Assembly (NCBI GenBank): GCA_000320545.1
Contig: ADNK01000149.1
Coordinates: 245,001 to 296,147, forward strand
Reading direction: 5' to 3'
From: Bigelowiella natans CCMP2755
Taxonomy: Eukaryota > Cercozoa > Chlorarachniophyceae
Length of the DNA stretch: 51,147 nt
Shown here: in pieces, positions 24,866-38,000 of the stretch
Position numbering within the stretch: the first letter of the stretch is position 1
Layout of the letters: each line of letters opens with the position of its first letter
Position numbers and translations under genes: made by a program
Notes under the pieces: model-generated
Database searches by the model: none
The model's input: only the letters and a program-made list of their open reading frames with translations
What the model was told of the DNA's origin: nothing

Positions 24866-26398
24866 ATTGCACATTCACTTGGTACAAAAGAATGAAGTGA
24901 TTGTCGTAACAACACACACACATGCACGTTTGTGACATGGGCGCATCGCAGGTGGATGAGCACAAGTTCGTCAAACCGAATGACCATGCACCAGTGTGAC
25001 ACCAGCCAGCTAGCCAGTGACATCATGAGATGCCGTCTGAAATCACGTCAGCTAGCCGGCCTTTGAGCCTAGCAGCATGCCGATCTAGCAATGATCATGT
25101 TCACACTTCCATGCAATGTGTGTGTGCAACAATGACTGCAGGTCTAGAGGTGGTGTTGCAGCATGCAGTGCTAGATGCTAGAATGCGTGCAAACAAATCT
25201 CACACAAGTTCTAGAGTTTCAGAGTGGAAGTGCACACACACGCTAACCTCCATCATGTCATTGTTTGCTTGTTTGATCTGCGGTGCACTGCGCATGATCG
25301 ACTCGCCACACGCGTCTGTCCTGCCTAGCTAGCTAGCTAGCTGCGTCAGTTGTGCGTGCAGTCTGCGCGTCGCTGTCAATGTAGTTGCCACAGGTGCCGG
25401 AAATCTTGGGAGCTGCTGGCATGCTGTTGTCGAGAGGTCAACGCATGCGTCACGCAGCTGATGCACACTGCACATGCGGCGTCGTCATGGTGCTGACATG
25501 GATGACCTTTTTGACTTGTCCAGTTGTCTTCTGCACGTCGTTGCACCAATTGAGCACGAATGACAAGCACGGCTCGCGGAACAGGAAATCAAGTCAGATC
25601 CACATTGGACCAAGTGACAAGACGAAACTGCCCACTTCCTACCGGCGAACAAAAGGAAACCCGCACCGCACTTCTTTGGCATTGCTTGCACGATTTGTCC
25701 CTTCATCCCAGACTCGGACATCGTGGCGTGTCCTCCACTGGCCAACACTGGAACATTGAGGAGGCAATTGCAACAACTGCATTTTGGTGATTGTCCAACT
25801 TGCAATTCAAGAGATCCAGACGTGCCGCTTGCAGAATCGCAAACGATGAAGCAATTCCTCGCAAAAAAAAAAAGTGCGAACGTGTTTTGCAAACAGCATC
25901 TCCCTCACTGGAATGAAAAGTTCCAAATCACTCGACACGAACGAGAACAATGAGAACAATGAGAAAATTGATGAAAAACTACATTTCCAAAGTGTGACAA
26001 GACACTTGCAATGCATGAAATGCAGTGCCTCGAACTGAATGAATGAATGAATTCGAATTCTCCATTCAACAGTGGCTCTCTTGTGTTTTTCGCACTCAGC
26101 CACAAATTATTTTTTTTGGATATCCAATGCGTTTCCATGCATTTTGCCCTTGGATTCAGCCGACTCCGAACAAATGGCATTGCGGCGATCAGTCAAATGT
26201 TTGACGAAGACGCAGGGGAAAAGATGGAATAAGAGTAAAACAAAGGGCTTTAGATACATGCGACAACAACACGTCTACGGCAAGAGAATTTCGAACAGGA
26301 AATTGCTTCGTCGCCGCCCCTGTGATTTGAATTCTTCGATCAGCTGAACGAAAGATTAGGACAAGTGCATAATCTGAATTAAAAGCCAATCCATAGAT
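24866..26398. other. Long spacer between SPCS3 and INO1, both on the plus strand
   Basis: 1.5 kb without a supported gene. The left part (about 24930-25380) has the AGCTAGC, CTAGCTAGCTAG and TGCATG words typical of 3' flanks. From 25380 to 26100 the sequence is free of microsatellites and has a long Cys-rich frame on the minus strand (25892-25485, 135 codons) overlapping a plus-strand frame (25385-25759). Neither resembles a family I know. The 3' portion must contain the INO1 promoter. Confidence 0.5.
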
Positions 26399-27844
26399 AT
26401 GTTGGAGGTATGAAGAAGGCTTTTGCACGTGAGCGCCAGTAACCAACCAACACTCCACCAATGACAGGTCGATGCAAAGAATGTGGCTTACTGTGATGAT
26501 TTCATCACATCTGAGTATGATTACGCTGATACCAGAGTCTTCAAGTCGCCTCGAGGAGGTACTTACTAATTGGTCCCCTTTATTGATATCCTAGTAAATC
26601 TTAATTATTTGAAAAGGATACATTGCAAGGCCTCGGCAAAGGCGCTTCACCATTCGAACCAAGAGAAAAATCCCGAAAATCGGAATGATGCTCGTAGGGT
26701 TGGGAGGTGAGTATAATATCACTCAATTAATCATTGGTATCTCATGGTTTTGATCATCCTGTGAAAGGAAACAATGGTACCACTATCACTGGAGGGATTA
26801 TAGCAAACAGAGAAAAGCTCTCCTGGATGACCAAGGAAGGGCGAATGGAAGCTGACTATGTCGGCAGGTGATGATGATGATGATGATGAGATTTTCACTT
26901 CTAATAGATAGTATCCCTATAAACCTCGAGTTCTGAACCTTAATTTCAACTGTTGTGGCATCAGCATAACACAATCTGCGACGATGAAGATCGGAATCGA
27001 TGAGAAGGGAGAAGAAGTATACGTGCCACTGAAATCGGTACACGACTTAACCTCTGTAAAGCGTTATACAAAAGCTAGCAGAATGAGCGATGGAGGTATT
27101 TACTATCCAATAACAAGAATTGCATTGATTTCAGGTTGTTCCAATGGTAAATCCAAACGACATCCATATCGGCGGTTGGGACATTTCAAAGATGGTAGTA
27201 AAACCTACCAGTTACTTATTCCCCAGATTCTGCTCTATTTGCTACCTGCAGATTGTATATGAACGCTTTGTTCTTACTACAACTAGAATCTTGCGGACGG
27301 TATGAAGCGGGCATCAGTGTTCCCTCAAACGTTGCAAGATAAGGTCACACTTTCGTTTGGTTGTGTTCTCACTTAAGACAAAAAGACGTCTTGACATTTA
27401 CTTCGTGCAACAGTAGAAGATAAGCGAAACAGCAAAAATATACTCTGTTTGTGTGTGTATCCAGTTAGCAAAAAGGATGCGACATATGGTGCCTCTCCCC
27501 TCGGTGTACTACAAAGAGTATCTTGCAGCAAACCAAGAGGGTAGAATATCACTCCTTCATGCCATGCTCATCACCCAATTCATTCCCTTGCGCCATTCTT
27601 CCTCCCCCTTCTCTTCCTCCTTAGATCGAGCTGACAACGTAATTCCTGGTAACGACAAGCAAAAGCACCTCGAGCACATCCGAAACGATATACGTACGTT
27701 CAAGCGGAACAACAAGCTCGACAAAGTGATCGTTCTCTGGACCGCAAACACCGAAAGAATGTGCAAGGTTGTGTGGTGCCAGGCCCGAAACACGGACAGA
27801 GAACGTTCAATAAAACTGATGATTAGTATCGATGTGTAGTTATG

Positions 27845-27902
<58 letters not shown>

Positions 27903-27919
27903 TGTGTATGTTGTGTATG

Positions 27920-27988
<69 letters not shown>

Positions 27989-29560
27989 ACAACCCAATGG
28001 TTTCAGATCATCCCAGGGGTACATGACAGCAGTGCGAACCTACTCAAAGCTATTAAAACCTCACATCCGGAGATATCTCCCTCGACTTTATTCGCTACGG
28101 CTTCGATCCTGGAAGGCTGTACATACATCAACGGCAGTCCCCAGAACACGTACGTGCCTGGAGTTGTCGAGCTGGCAACGAAGCATGGCGTCTTTATCGG
28201 AGGGGACGACTTCAAGAGCGGACAGGCACGGAACAATCACCGACACATTAAAAAAAGGAAATGCAGCCGCAGCAAATCACGCTGTCGCAATGGAAAAGAT
28301 TATTTTTGTACTCTAAAAATACAAGAACATCACGCCGATGACTTGACTTCCCTCTGCCTCGGATATGGAAATTGTTTGGTTTCTATAACCGCGGTGAGAT
28401 TCTATGATTTTGTCCTAATTGTTGCGACATCCATCCACAGACAAAGATGAAGAGCGTGATGGTGGATTTCTTGGTGTCCTCTGGTCAGTTCAAACTTAGC
28501 AACTACTCCTCACCCACTCACTGATACTGCTACGCATAATGACCATGATCATGATCATCATCTGCATGAAGAACGCACCTTAATAATGAACGAGGGTGGA
28601 ATGAATCAATGGTATCTCCAATCAGGGATCAAGCCTGTCTGTATTGCATCGTACAATCACTTGGGAAATAACGACGGAAAGAACCTGTCATCGGCAGCAC
28701 AGTTTCGGTCGAAGGAGATCAGCAAAAGCAACGTTGTAGACGACATGATTAATAGCAACAGGATTCTCTATAAGAAGGGGGAGAAGCCAGACCATCTTGT
28801 CGTTATCAAATATATGCCTTTCGTACGCGACAGCAAAAGAGCCCTGGATGAATACACCAGCAAAGTAGGCTAGTAAAATATCTTTATATAATAATTGACA
28901 ACAGCAAAAACAACTTAAAACGAGCAAGCTCTACAGAGACACCCTGATTCCTCCTCTTTGTCTCACAGTCTATTACTTCTCGTACTTCGTCTCCGCCCCC
29001 CTCCCCCCCTCCATCCCACCCCTTTCCCCCTCTATTCTGACTCAGATTTTCATGGGGGGGTTGAACACTATTGTGATGCACAACACTTGTGAGGACTCTC
29101 TATTAGCGTCTCCGTTAATCATAGATTTGGTGATCTTGGCGGAGCTTTGCGAAAGGTGTGTGCGAGAAACCACTCTTGAGAATCTAGCAACAAGTGATGA
29201 CTAATAGCAAGGGCATTTGCCTATCTATTGTTGCTATGTGGTCATGTAGAATATCGATCAAAGCGCCTGGCGAGGAAACCTTCAGTCGTATGGATACCGT
29301 CCTTAGTTTCTTATCATTCATGATTAAAGCCCCCTTGGTTCCCAAGTAAGGAATTTATAGTCGTCGTTTTCTCTATCATTATCATCATCACTGTCATTAT
29401 CATCATCAGCATTGTCATCATCATCGCCATCATCACCATCATCCGTACTATGTTTTACCGAGTGGTCATTGCAACTTGACGTAGGAACACTCCTGTGGTC
29501 AATGCTCTCTTTCGCCAGCTAATGTGCATCAAGAATATACTGCGAGCGTGTGTCGGGTAA
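26399..29560 (+). CDS. INO1: Inositol-3-phosphate synthase (myo-inositol-1-phosphate synthase)
   Basis: NAD-dependent enzyme converting D-glucose 6-phosphate to 1D-myo-inositol 3-phosphate, the first step of inositol synthesis, usually cytosolic. Fifteen exons: 26399-26407, 26468-26558, 26617-26706, 26768-26867, 26965-27037, 27135-27194, 27287-27343, 27465-27540, 27625-27767, 28007-28225, 28441-28483, 28626-28864, 29046-29155, 29250-29345, 29485-29560; 493 aa, phases consistent. Family motifs in order: MLVGLGGNNGTT (NAD site), [103 protein letters not shown] and [19 protein letters not shown]. The protein stops right after LRACVG, about 10-20 residues earlier than animal and plant homologues, so the usual C-terminal tail is absent. 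The start exon codes only three residues (MLE) and rests on phase and splice signals. Exon 10 ends at a GC donor. Confidence 0.95.
27846..27988. repeat. Four-block microsatellite (CT)n(GT)n(TA)n(GT)n in INO1 intron 9
   Basis: Blocks follow one another with almost no unique sequence: CT to about 27885, GT to 27906, TA to 27964, GT to 27988. The intron ends 18 nt later. Confidence 0.95.
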
Positions 29561-29601
29561 AAATTGAAAATATAGAAATTATATAGATACTCACACATAT
29601 T

Positions 29602-29644
<43 letters not shown>

Positions 29645-30020
29645 TCGTACGTGTGGGCGAACGAATGATATTTGTAAATTTTGGATTGATTAATGAAAGG
29701 ATGCACCCTGAAAACTCGATGCTGTTACAAGAGAAGCTTCCTGAGAAAATCCGTTCCTCGTTGTGATTCTAACTACTACGATTCGAACGGGGATAATTAA
29801 AATAGCTGCTGGCATGATTGTGAAAAAAAACATTAAGATCGATGGCGTGCAATGATGCGTAAAAATGTAGCAATATTTGTCTGCATATGCGCTACCTGTT
29901 ATGCGCAGATGTATGCACAGAAATTGATGCATTTTGGTGCGCATGATGCAAACAGTACATGCATGTGTCACAAGATCAACACTTAATCCATGTGCAAGCG
30001 TGAGATGCATTGCTTTGCTA

Positions 30021-30079
30021 GCTACATTAGGATGACTATCGAAATGAAGATTGCAATTCATGCATTACATCCGTCTCAT
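30021..30079 (+). repeat. Dispersed intergenic element, copy B
   Basis: Shares GCTACATTAGGATGACTA, TGCAATT and ATTACATCCGTCTCAT-type blocks with copy A at 14561-14615. Both lie downstream of a plus-strand gene in a convergent region. Confidence 0.7.
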
Positions 30080-30281
30080 GCACACATAATGATTGCTCAT
30101 TTTACGTAGTATATCGCGCGACGCGAAGGTATAAAACAAAAGGTGGCATGCTGCTAATTTTTGCCCGCTGCCACTTGCATAGAGCGGCATGGCCATGCAT
30201 GGTGGCGGTTAGTGTAGATGATGGCATGCTAGCATGTGCTGCAATGAAGCTTGATGTTCTTACTTCGATGTACGTGTGTGT

Positions 30282-30339
30282 GTGCGCGCGCGCGCGCGTG
30301 TCAAAATAGAGAGACAAGAGAGTAGAGAGAGAGAGAGAG

Positions 30340-30388
<49 letters not shown>

Positions 30389-30398
30389 AGGGGGGGGG
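30282..30398. repeat. (GC)n and (GA)n repeats ending in a G run
   Basis: A short GC block at about 30284-30298 is followed by interrupted GA repeats to 30385 and a run of G to about 30398. Confidence 0.9.
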
Positions 30399-30760
30399 GG
30401 TATAGACATCTGTACGTACTGTGCTACTACGCTAGCGTATAAGCGACGTCTGTGTGTCTGTATCGAACGACCACACATGCTAGCATGGTGCACAACTCAC
30501 GAATGTCCCATACGATATGAAATCAGCTGAAAATTTATTCTCATAGTGATTGGAAAAACGTAGGCTCACGCGTTCCTAGCATCACGGGCTGGCCAGCACA
30601 CCCGGTTTCCAATTAGTTATTTTTCATGCATGCATCCTCCTGCGCTCACACACGTAGCCATTAGCCATACATAAGGTATACTTCTCTGCACAGGTGCTAG
30701 CTGCAACTAGCTTTAATTTTAAATTCCAGGCAGGCGCTGCTATTCATTAAACTGTACTCA

Positions 30761-32667
30761 TCATTTATCCTGCAGCCCTAAGGTGCTTCTTACATCGTCC
30801 TGGCTTACGCTACGCTTGAAGCGTTGCTCTTGTTCAAGGTCATCACTTCCATTGTTGTCAAGCTGCTCGGGTCCTAGTATCACCTCACGCACCTCTGCAT
30901 GTTGTAAAGAAAATGAATGCTCACTGTCTGTGATTCATGCGCTGTTGCAGCGTAGAGGAGGTGTACGATTTGATTCTTAGAAAATGTCTACTAACAATTG
31001 CCGCTCGAAGCCGCGGTGAAACCATATTATCATGATGTCATTCGTTCACCTCCAGGATTGAAGAAGAAGCGGTTATGGTTTCGTAGGCTATTCAGGAATG
31101 GATCACCACTCTGCTTGGCCCGGATTGCAGCCTTGACGTACACAAGGAGATCAAAGAAGTATTGACGCCCACCGAACGATTCGAGTCGCCGTATCAGTCA
31201 ATCACTCAGCTGTTAATCAATCAATCAATCAATGAATCGTAGTAGTACGTACTTCGAGAATTGACAGATTGTCGCTATCAGGAGAGATGAAGACCACCGT
31301 CTTGCCGGAATACTGCGTTTCTGTGATCGACATAGCCTGGACACCAACAACCATGGCAACAAACAAAACGTTTCAAAAATTCAGATGCTACTGAAAACAT
31401 CGATGGTTTTGCTCCGCGGCACTCCTATTATTATGGCCGCGCGTCGTCAAGATAGAATCCGTCATCTATGCATTCTCCATATTCACTTCGACAACCCAAT
31501 TCAACATTCCGTTTGCCATCATCCCGTCATGCTCTATAAACATCATTTTTTCAACTCCTCCCTCTCTTACACCATTCCATGCCCATTAAGTATAAAGTCA
31601 TTGAAGGCGGAAGTGTGAGCTATTCCTATGGTAGTTACCTGGCGAACCCTTATGAAGACATCGTTCACACTTTCATTGTCGGTCCCGTCGTCGTTACGTG
31701 GTGGTTTCCATACTAATAACATTGGCAACAAATACGTTACGCGTTCTTCAATAGTGGTGAATCTAGGGCAGCCCGCGATCTATATTATTAATGATGCTAT
31801 TATTTGTTGTTGTTGTTCATGTTGTTGTTGTTGTTGTTGTTGTGCTACATATTCCATTTTCCTCATCTCTTTGATGCACCAAGTCGTATTTCTTAAACGT
31901 GTTCCCCTCAAACCTAACGTATGCGCGTATGCGTGCATAAGTGCTACGAAAAATCACACAATCATTCAGAGCTTGCTATCGTTTTGCCTTCATCATAATT
32001 TTTTTTTTTAAAGAATCAAAGTTAGATTTATGTTGTTTTGATGTGGGCTGATGTTGTGTTGACCCGCCCATCCCTCTTGGGTCTAAAAAGGTATACTCCG
32101 GCACAATACGATTCTGACCTAGACCGATCAGCCTGAGATACGTCACGTACAATAATCAACAACAAACCAAAACAATTGAGGGGCACCAAGAACATTTTCA
32201 TGCTAGGGTTGGGTTATCAATGTGTTGGCTCTTTCCAGCTGAGATTGTGAGCATGTGACATCTAATGTACGCACTCTGCGAGAATCGTTGCAGACTGGTA
32301 GGCATTAAATTGGATGGATGGCCACAGAACTATATCGTCTTCCGACGTCTAGGAGGAAAGTAAGTAATATTGTGTGTGAGAGCTATTATGCTTGGCAAGA
32401 GTACGTGTGCACACGACAATTCAATCGTTCAGGCTCAGTGAGGAGACAATGATGGATTGACTAACCGTCATTGCTACAATGCTTTTGTACGCAGAAACCA
32501 CTTGCTTCTTGCCTGCCAAGAAAAAGGAGCTGAGTTTCCAAGTGGTGGTAGGTGTAAACTTTGCATAATCTCGTGCATGACTTACCCGTATTTGTGAGTG
32601 CATGGTCGAAGGCGTTGGTGTACACCTGAGAAGTAACACACGGTCCACAATAACATCCACTTATATA

Positions 32668-32742
<75 letters not shown>

Positions 32743-33362
32743 TGGTGGTGGTGGTTTGATCTGATTATCACTTAGAATTTGATCTCTTAATCGCAGTAAC
32801 GCCATACTGCACACCACCTTATTCGTCATGATCTCATCTCTCGCTAGCAGTTGGTCCTCTCCAGCCCGCATCAGAATGTATCGATTGTTGAGTTCATCGG
32901 GGGGGTACATAACCTTAAATAGATCATTATAATACAGTGCAAGCACATAGATTATGAATATCACGCATGAAACAGGGGTTTCGGAAGGCAAAGACCATTG
33001 CAGCATCCGCGTTCTTCGGCCGCACAGTCAACGATGTTCCGGCAGCGATGGCTATTCCCATAGCAATGCTGCAAAGGGAAAAATTCCATCATGACAATTG
33101 AAACTCTAGGGTAATTATTAGAGGTGTTAATTAGCCACCTCGACAAAAAAGGCCTCCTCTGCAGGAGCATGTTGTCCACGCCGCCCCTGCTGCCATGAGC
33201 TCGCATCGTCCTTCGGTGTCCCTCGTGGAGCCGATTCATCAACCTCAATCGAGACCTAGCTCCGGATATAGAGGTGCAGTGGGTAACGGTGAGGGTTAGA
33301 AATAGAGCAGCTGCAGATGAGGGTTTCCTCCTCCATTTGGCGAAGGGCAGCAGCGTTGTCAT
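30761..33362 (-). CDS. Histidine-phosphatase / phosphoglycerate-mutase-like protein lacking both usual catalytic histidines
   Basis: Exons: 33362-33139, 33068-32996, 32913-32818, 32625-32586, 32512-32466, 32348-32275, 32132-32064, 31913-31849, 31712-31639, 31336-31253, about 31180-31050, 30894-30761. The 5' boundary of the eleventh exon is unresolved, because no AG acceptor in phase was found. Order of motifs: a hydrophobic leader followed by Arg/Ser-rich sequence, NNRYILMRAGED (the RHG loop site), NTGKKQVVSAYKSI, VLWPSIQFNAYQSATILAE, RIVPEYTFLDPRGMGG, DNESVNDVFIRVRQ, SITETQYSGKTVVFISPDSD (the second-His site) and FNPGEVREVILGPEQL. The fold and order fit the phosphoglycerate-mutase-like superfamily as seen in plants and algae. 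Where active enzymes have RHG and a second His-Gly, this one has R-A-G and S-P-D, so phosphatase activity is doubtful. The leader suggests a secretory or complex-plastid route. An alternative start is the Met at 33401. Confidence 0.75.
32671..32755. repeat. (CT)n(GT)n(GGT)n compound microsatellite
   Basis: CT units from 32671 to 32708, GT units to about 32741, then GGT units. It lies in an intron of the phosphatase-fold gene. Confidence 0.95.
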
Positions 33363-33932
33363 CGTGATGTGTCTGAAGCTCAAAATGCTCTCATCTGCCA
33401 CACCTCAGAATCATTCAAAAATGGCCTCGGTTTTTGGCTTTTCGTCAAGTTCCCTATTGTGCCACGAAGATCCAAGTCGCAGGGGCTGAAACACATCCCA
33501 AACGTCCATCTCATATGGCGATTTTGTTCTCGAGATTCTCAGAGACTCGAAGTGCTGCCCCCCAACGGTCACCAAGTAAGGAGAAACGCTTTCTTTGTTT
33601 CTTGCCGTTATCATGCTTCCCCTTACGGATCAGATGTAGGCCCTGCAAACATCGTGAAATTAGTGACTACCAATGTTCTGATTTTGAACGCCCGCTTGTC
33701 TTCCCATTCTGGGTCGAAATCCATCGAATTTAAAGGCTGAAAAATGACACTTATGTCAGGCAGGGCAAGTGCCATGAGTGGACTCGATACTGACCTGAAT
33801 AAATTATTCCTTTGTAAGAAGTTTATCGCATGAAATAAAGACTAGTTCTTCAGTTATCTTCCTCGGCTCCCAAAGCAGCACTGGCCGATCCCTCCGCCTC
33901 ATCGTGTGTCTGGGGTCTTCTCTTCCCTCAAC
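33363..33932. promoter_or_regulatory. Shared 5' region between the phosphatase-fold gene (-) and FHA gene (+)
   Basis: 570 bp between the predicted starts. Open frames on both strands (e.g. 33434-33733) have no recognised domain and are left out. No CTAGCTAG-type words and no clear promoter motif. Confidence 0.5.
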
Positions 33933-34228
33933 ATGGATGACGAAGATGACTTCGACCTCAACTTTGATGATGGAGACTTACAGCTTCCAGGGAGTGGCAA
34001 GTTCTCGCCGAAAGCATCGGTAATTTGGATCTGTCAGTCAGTCCTGCCCATCGTTGCCACAAGGGAAAAGAAGGCAATTGTTCAGGGAGGGGGATATTAT
34101 CCCAATACTGCTTGTGCACATTTAACCCTTCATTTGCTTAGCAATACGGAAACACGCACACGCACATAGAGAGAAGAGAGGAGGGGGGGGGGGTGGGAGG
34201 GGGGGGGGGGACACACAACCGCACACAC

Positions 34229-34276
<48 letters not shown>

Positions 34277-34498
34277 AATATATTCATTTGAAATTAGTGT
34301 ATCACACATATTGAAATACATGTAATAACGTTAAATATTTTCAACAAATCATTACTGCTTCCGTTGTGAATCATCTTCCATCAATCTTCTAGGAGAGAGG
34401 CAATCAGCAGATGGCAGAAGATTTGAATCTAAGTAGCAACAGCGACGATTCTCTCAGTTTTCAAGTCGTAAACACAGCGGCAGTACCAGCTGCAATAG

Positions 34499-34560
<62 letters not shown>

Positions 34561-34928
34561 ATTAGTGTGAAATCCTAACCTCTAGATTCTGTACATACTC
34601 AAAGTTTTATTTCCTCCCCCCAGAATCAAAGGAGGCATCTAATGAGGATATGGTTCTCTGTCTCACATGGGAAGATGGCAAGAAAAAGATACGTCTAGAT
34701 CCAACAAACCCGGAGCTTAAGATTGGAAAGAAACAGTGAGTATTCTAGCTTTGTCTAAACGTGAAATCTGATCCTGTGATTTATAACTTCTATCTTTTAA
34801 CAAATGACACTGCTACATACAACAGGGCGAATGATATCGTCGTTGCCTCGTCAAGGATTTCAAAGTTTCATTGCAGAATAGAGTACGGAAGGACTTTAGT
34901 AGACAGGTGATGAGGTTTTACAATGAAT

Positions 34929-34960
<32 letters not shown>

Positions 34961-34991
34961 ACACACACGCACACCCACACATATGTGTGTG

Positions 34992-35049
<58 letters not shown>

Positions 35050-38000
35050 GCAGATTCACTACTCACAATGTAACAGATCGTATGATAATAATAAGAATAA
35101 CTGTCCCCAATTTCAACCCTATTCTCCTCCTCCACCTCCTGCACAATCAGTAACTCTAAGAATGGCACCAAACTAAACGGCGTTAAGATAACCAGGGCCA
35201 AGCTATCGCCAGGAGATATATTGGAGATTGGGGCTTTAACGTTCGAGATTACAGCCGACGACACGACAACAAAGAAGCCGCAGCAGGATGAACAAGTCAT
35301 TCCGTCAGCGAGAGAAGCAGCCGCCGATCCTGTCCGGAAGAACGAAAGCACAGGCCTTAGCAACAAACATGGAAGCAAAACTGCTGGTGGTGACTACTAC
35401 CAGGCGGCGAGTGGCGATGTTAGTAGTGATGTTCGGGACCCAGGGACTGAAAAAGAACGTGTAGATAAGACGGAAGAACCACCCGCTGCTAGCAGAAGCG
35501 CTGGAAAACCAGCAAGTGGAAATGATCATAACAGAAAGGAGGATGGGCCAGATAAACAGCACATCGACCGAGAAGGGGGTAGTGGTGGTGGTGGTGGTAA
35601 TGATGGCAATGGGGAAAAGAAGGAGGCAGCATTAGCTGCTTCTCATAAAAAACAAAACTCTCTCTTAGACAGCTTCGACGATGACTTAGATCTAGATCTC
35701 GGGGACCTCCAATTGGGTCTCGACGACGACGAAAACGACACAAAAAGCCTACCCAAAAAAACAAACTCTGCGAGTCAGGATCAGGATCCGCGTGAGGGGG
35801 GGGGAGAAGGCAATGACAACGAATCTAAAGAGAAAGGAAGAGCGGATGGGGGAGATAAACAATCAAAAACATTAAGTTCGGATGATAAAGATACTTCCAG
35901 CAATGGTGATGGAAAATTACTAGGCTCGAACGCCACTGACATCGTTTCCAGCGGTGGTGGTGAAGTAAAAGGAGAAACGACGAAAAGTGCAGACCTTCAC
36001 TACGAAGAATCTCCTCCCAAGGAAGGAAAAGAGGCAAAACAAGATGAAGGGAAAGCGGAGCAGCAGAAGGAAAAAACTCCACTTAGCACAGAACAAGTCA
36101 GCGATAGAAATCCAAATTCCACAGGTTTGTACTGTGCATGTGGGGGGGAAGGGGGGGGGGGGGGGATTAACGATGCCTTAAATACAATGTCTCTAACAAT
36201 TCTTGAATTTGTATACTATATATTTCAGATTTGGACAGCAAGAACAGGACCACCGAAGAAGCCAAGGCTTCTGCTGATGGTGCTGCTGCTGGTGGTGCTG
36301 CTGGACTCGAATCAAAGAACGATGACTTTGAAGACTTTGAACTCGACGATATTTTGGATGGCGAGACTTCTGATTTGCTGCAGAAACTCGACTCTCACAT
36401 ATCCGCCCAGGAATCAACGCTAAAAACTGCGGAGAATACCGCAAACGCTATTGAGAATGGCAAGAGCGGCAAGCCACTGGTAGACAATACTTTGAGCAAA
36501 CCCGGCGAAGCAGCAGTAGCCCCCTCCCCGTCCTCCTCGTCATCGGATCAAACAAACGAGAAGAAAATAGACCGTACCACTGGCGATGATAATCCCCTCG
36601 AAGACGATGAGGACTCTTCTATGTTCCAGCGCGACCAGGCTTTACTTGCCGAGGTGAATAGGCCATTATCAGACTTAGAAGAAGAAGAACAACAACAACA
36701 ACAAGGCCACGATGGTGCTGCTGGTTCGATTGCAACGCGTGATGGGGTGGAAGAGCGAGGGGCTGAGAGAGGAGCAAAGACAACTCCTCCGAGCACTCCT
36801 TCCCAGCAGCCAAAAAGACGAGGGAGAGGAGATGGCAGCAGTCTCTCTGATAGAACACTGACTTCCCCCCTCTCCAGAAGCCTATCGCGCAAGCGTAGCA
36901 ATAATAGGGCAAGGGGCATGAACAATGCGAACCCCCAGGTGCGATTAGAGGCACTGCGGATTGAAGTGGAGGAGCTGACGAAGAGAAACAAACGGATTCG
37001 TAAGCGCATCGCACGGGTGAGGGATCAGGTCAACCAGACCAGTAGCAACAACGCCATGCGGAAGGTGCACGCGCTCAAGGCCAACTGCGACACGATTAGA
37101 GAGGGGAACGCGCGGAGAAAGGCCGAGATCAATACGATTCGAGCGAGGCTGAAGGAGATCCCTAAGCTCTATCCGGTGAAGCTTAAGTCGGGGGAAGAAG
37201 AGCGCATTCTGGAGTCGTACCGAACCGATTTCGAACTGGGGAAAAAACGCTACGTTTCCGCCTCGAACAAGCTCGATCAACTCCATGCGCAGTCAAGGAG
37301 GTAGTTGGTGTCCTTCAAGGGAAGAAGAAGAAGAAGAAGAAGAGGGGGTTGATATCATGACAACGCATTTATTTTTGGGTTGATCGAGCTTGTTCGAAAG
37401 TGATTCACGATGAATCATGATCAAACGTGAGGGAACCATCACCCGCTATACATCGGCACATCACGACACTGAACATTATTGCGTTTTCCTGTCACGTTCT
37501 TAGGTACCTAGAGAAGGTCGGCTCAGTCCTCTCCCGCGCGCGTGCAACGTGTGAGCAGGCGTTCCGCGAGCGAGAAGAATGCTCTCGTACAGCTCAAGCT
37601 GAGCTCCTCAATAACCGCCGGTTGGAAGTGAAGCTAACTAGCTTGCTCGAGAAGCGCACTAAATCCCACGATCTGCAATCGACGTGCCTCGAAGTCCAGC
37701 GGCAGGTGGGGGATCTCCGCCAGCGGGTCGCAGCAACGCACCAGGTCAACGTGCAGCTCTCGTCGCAGATGAAGGCACTGGACGTACAGATCGCAGAAAC
37801 AAAGAAAAAGGACCTGGCCATGCGGAATCGTCGGAAGAAGGACAGCGAAGCTATGCAGAGGAAACTTGCGTTGATTGACCGTGCTAGGATGACCTTACAG
37901 CGGGCACAATCCATGAAGGAAATCGGAGTCGCAGTCGACATCAACCTCATTCGTCACTCTTATTACCCCCCACAGGCAGCAGCAGCAGCAGGAGGAGGAG

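Larger units (their letters stand above)
29561..30760. other. Convergent intergenic region between INO1 (+) and the phosphatase-fold gene (-)
   Basis: No gene supported. It contains a (TA)n block (29607-29641), element copy B (30021), GCTAGC and TGCATGC words, and a long GC/GA block (30282-30385) followed by a G run. Frames across these repeats are not annotated. Confidence 0.6.

Noticed and set aside
25385-25892. Overlapping plus and minus frames of 124 and 135 codons
   Set aside because: No domain recognised in either and no splice or start context that sets one apart; kept only as a hypothesis in the findings.
31080-31240. Plus-strand coding-like reading (DVHKEIKEVLTPTERFE)
   Set aside because: The minus strand here reads YFFDLLVYVKAAIRAK and continues in phase into the next exon's EVREVILGPEQL, which fits the phosphatase-fold family.
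33411-33740. Frames on both strands of the divergent promoter at 33.4-33.7 kb
   Set aside because: No motif, overlap each other, and lie between two well-supported start codons.
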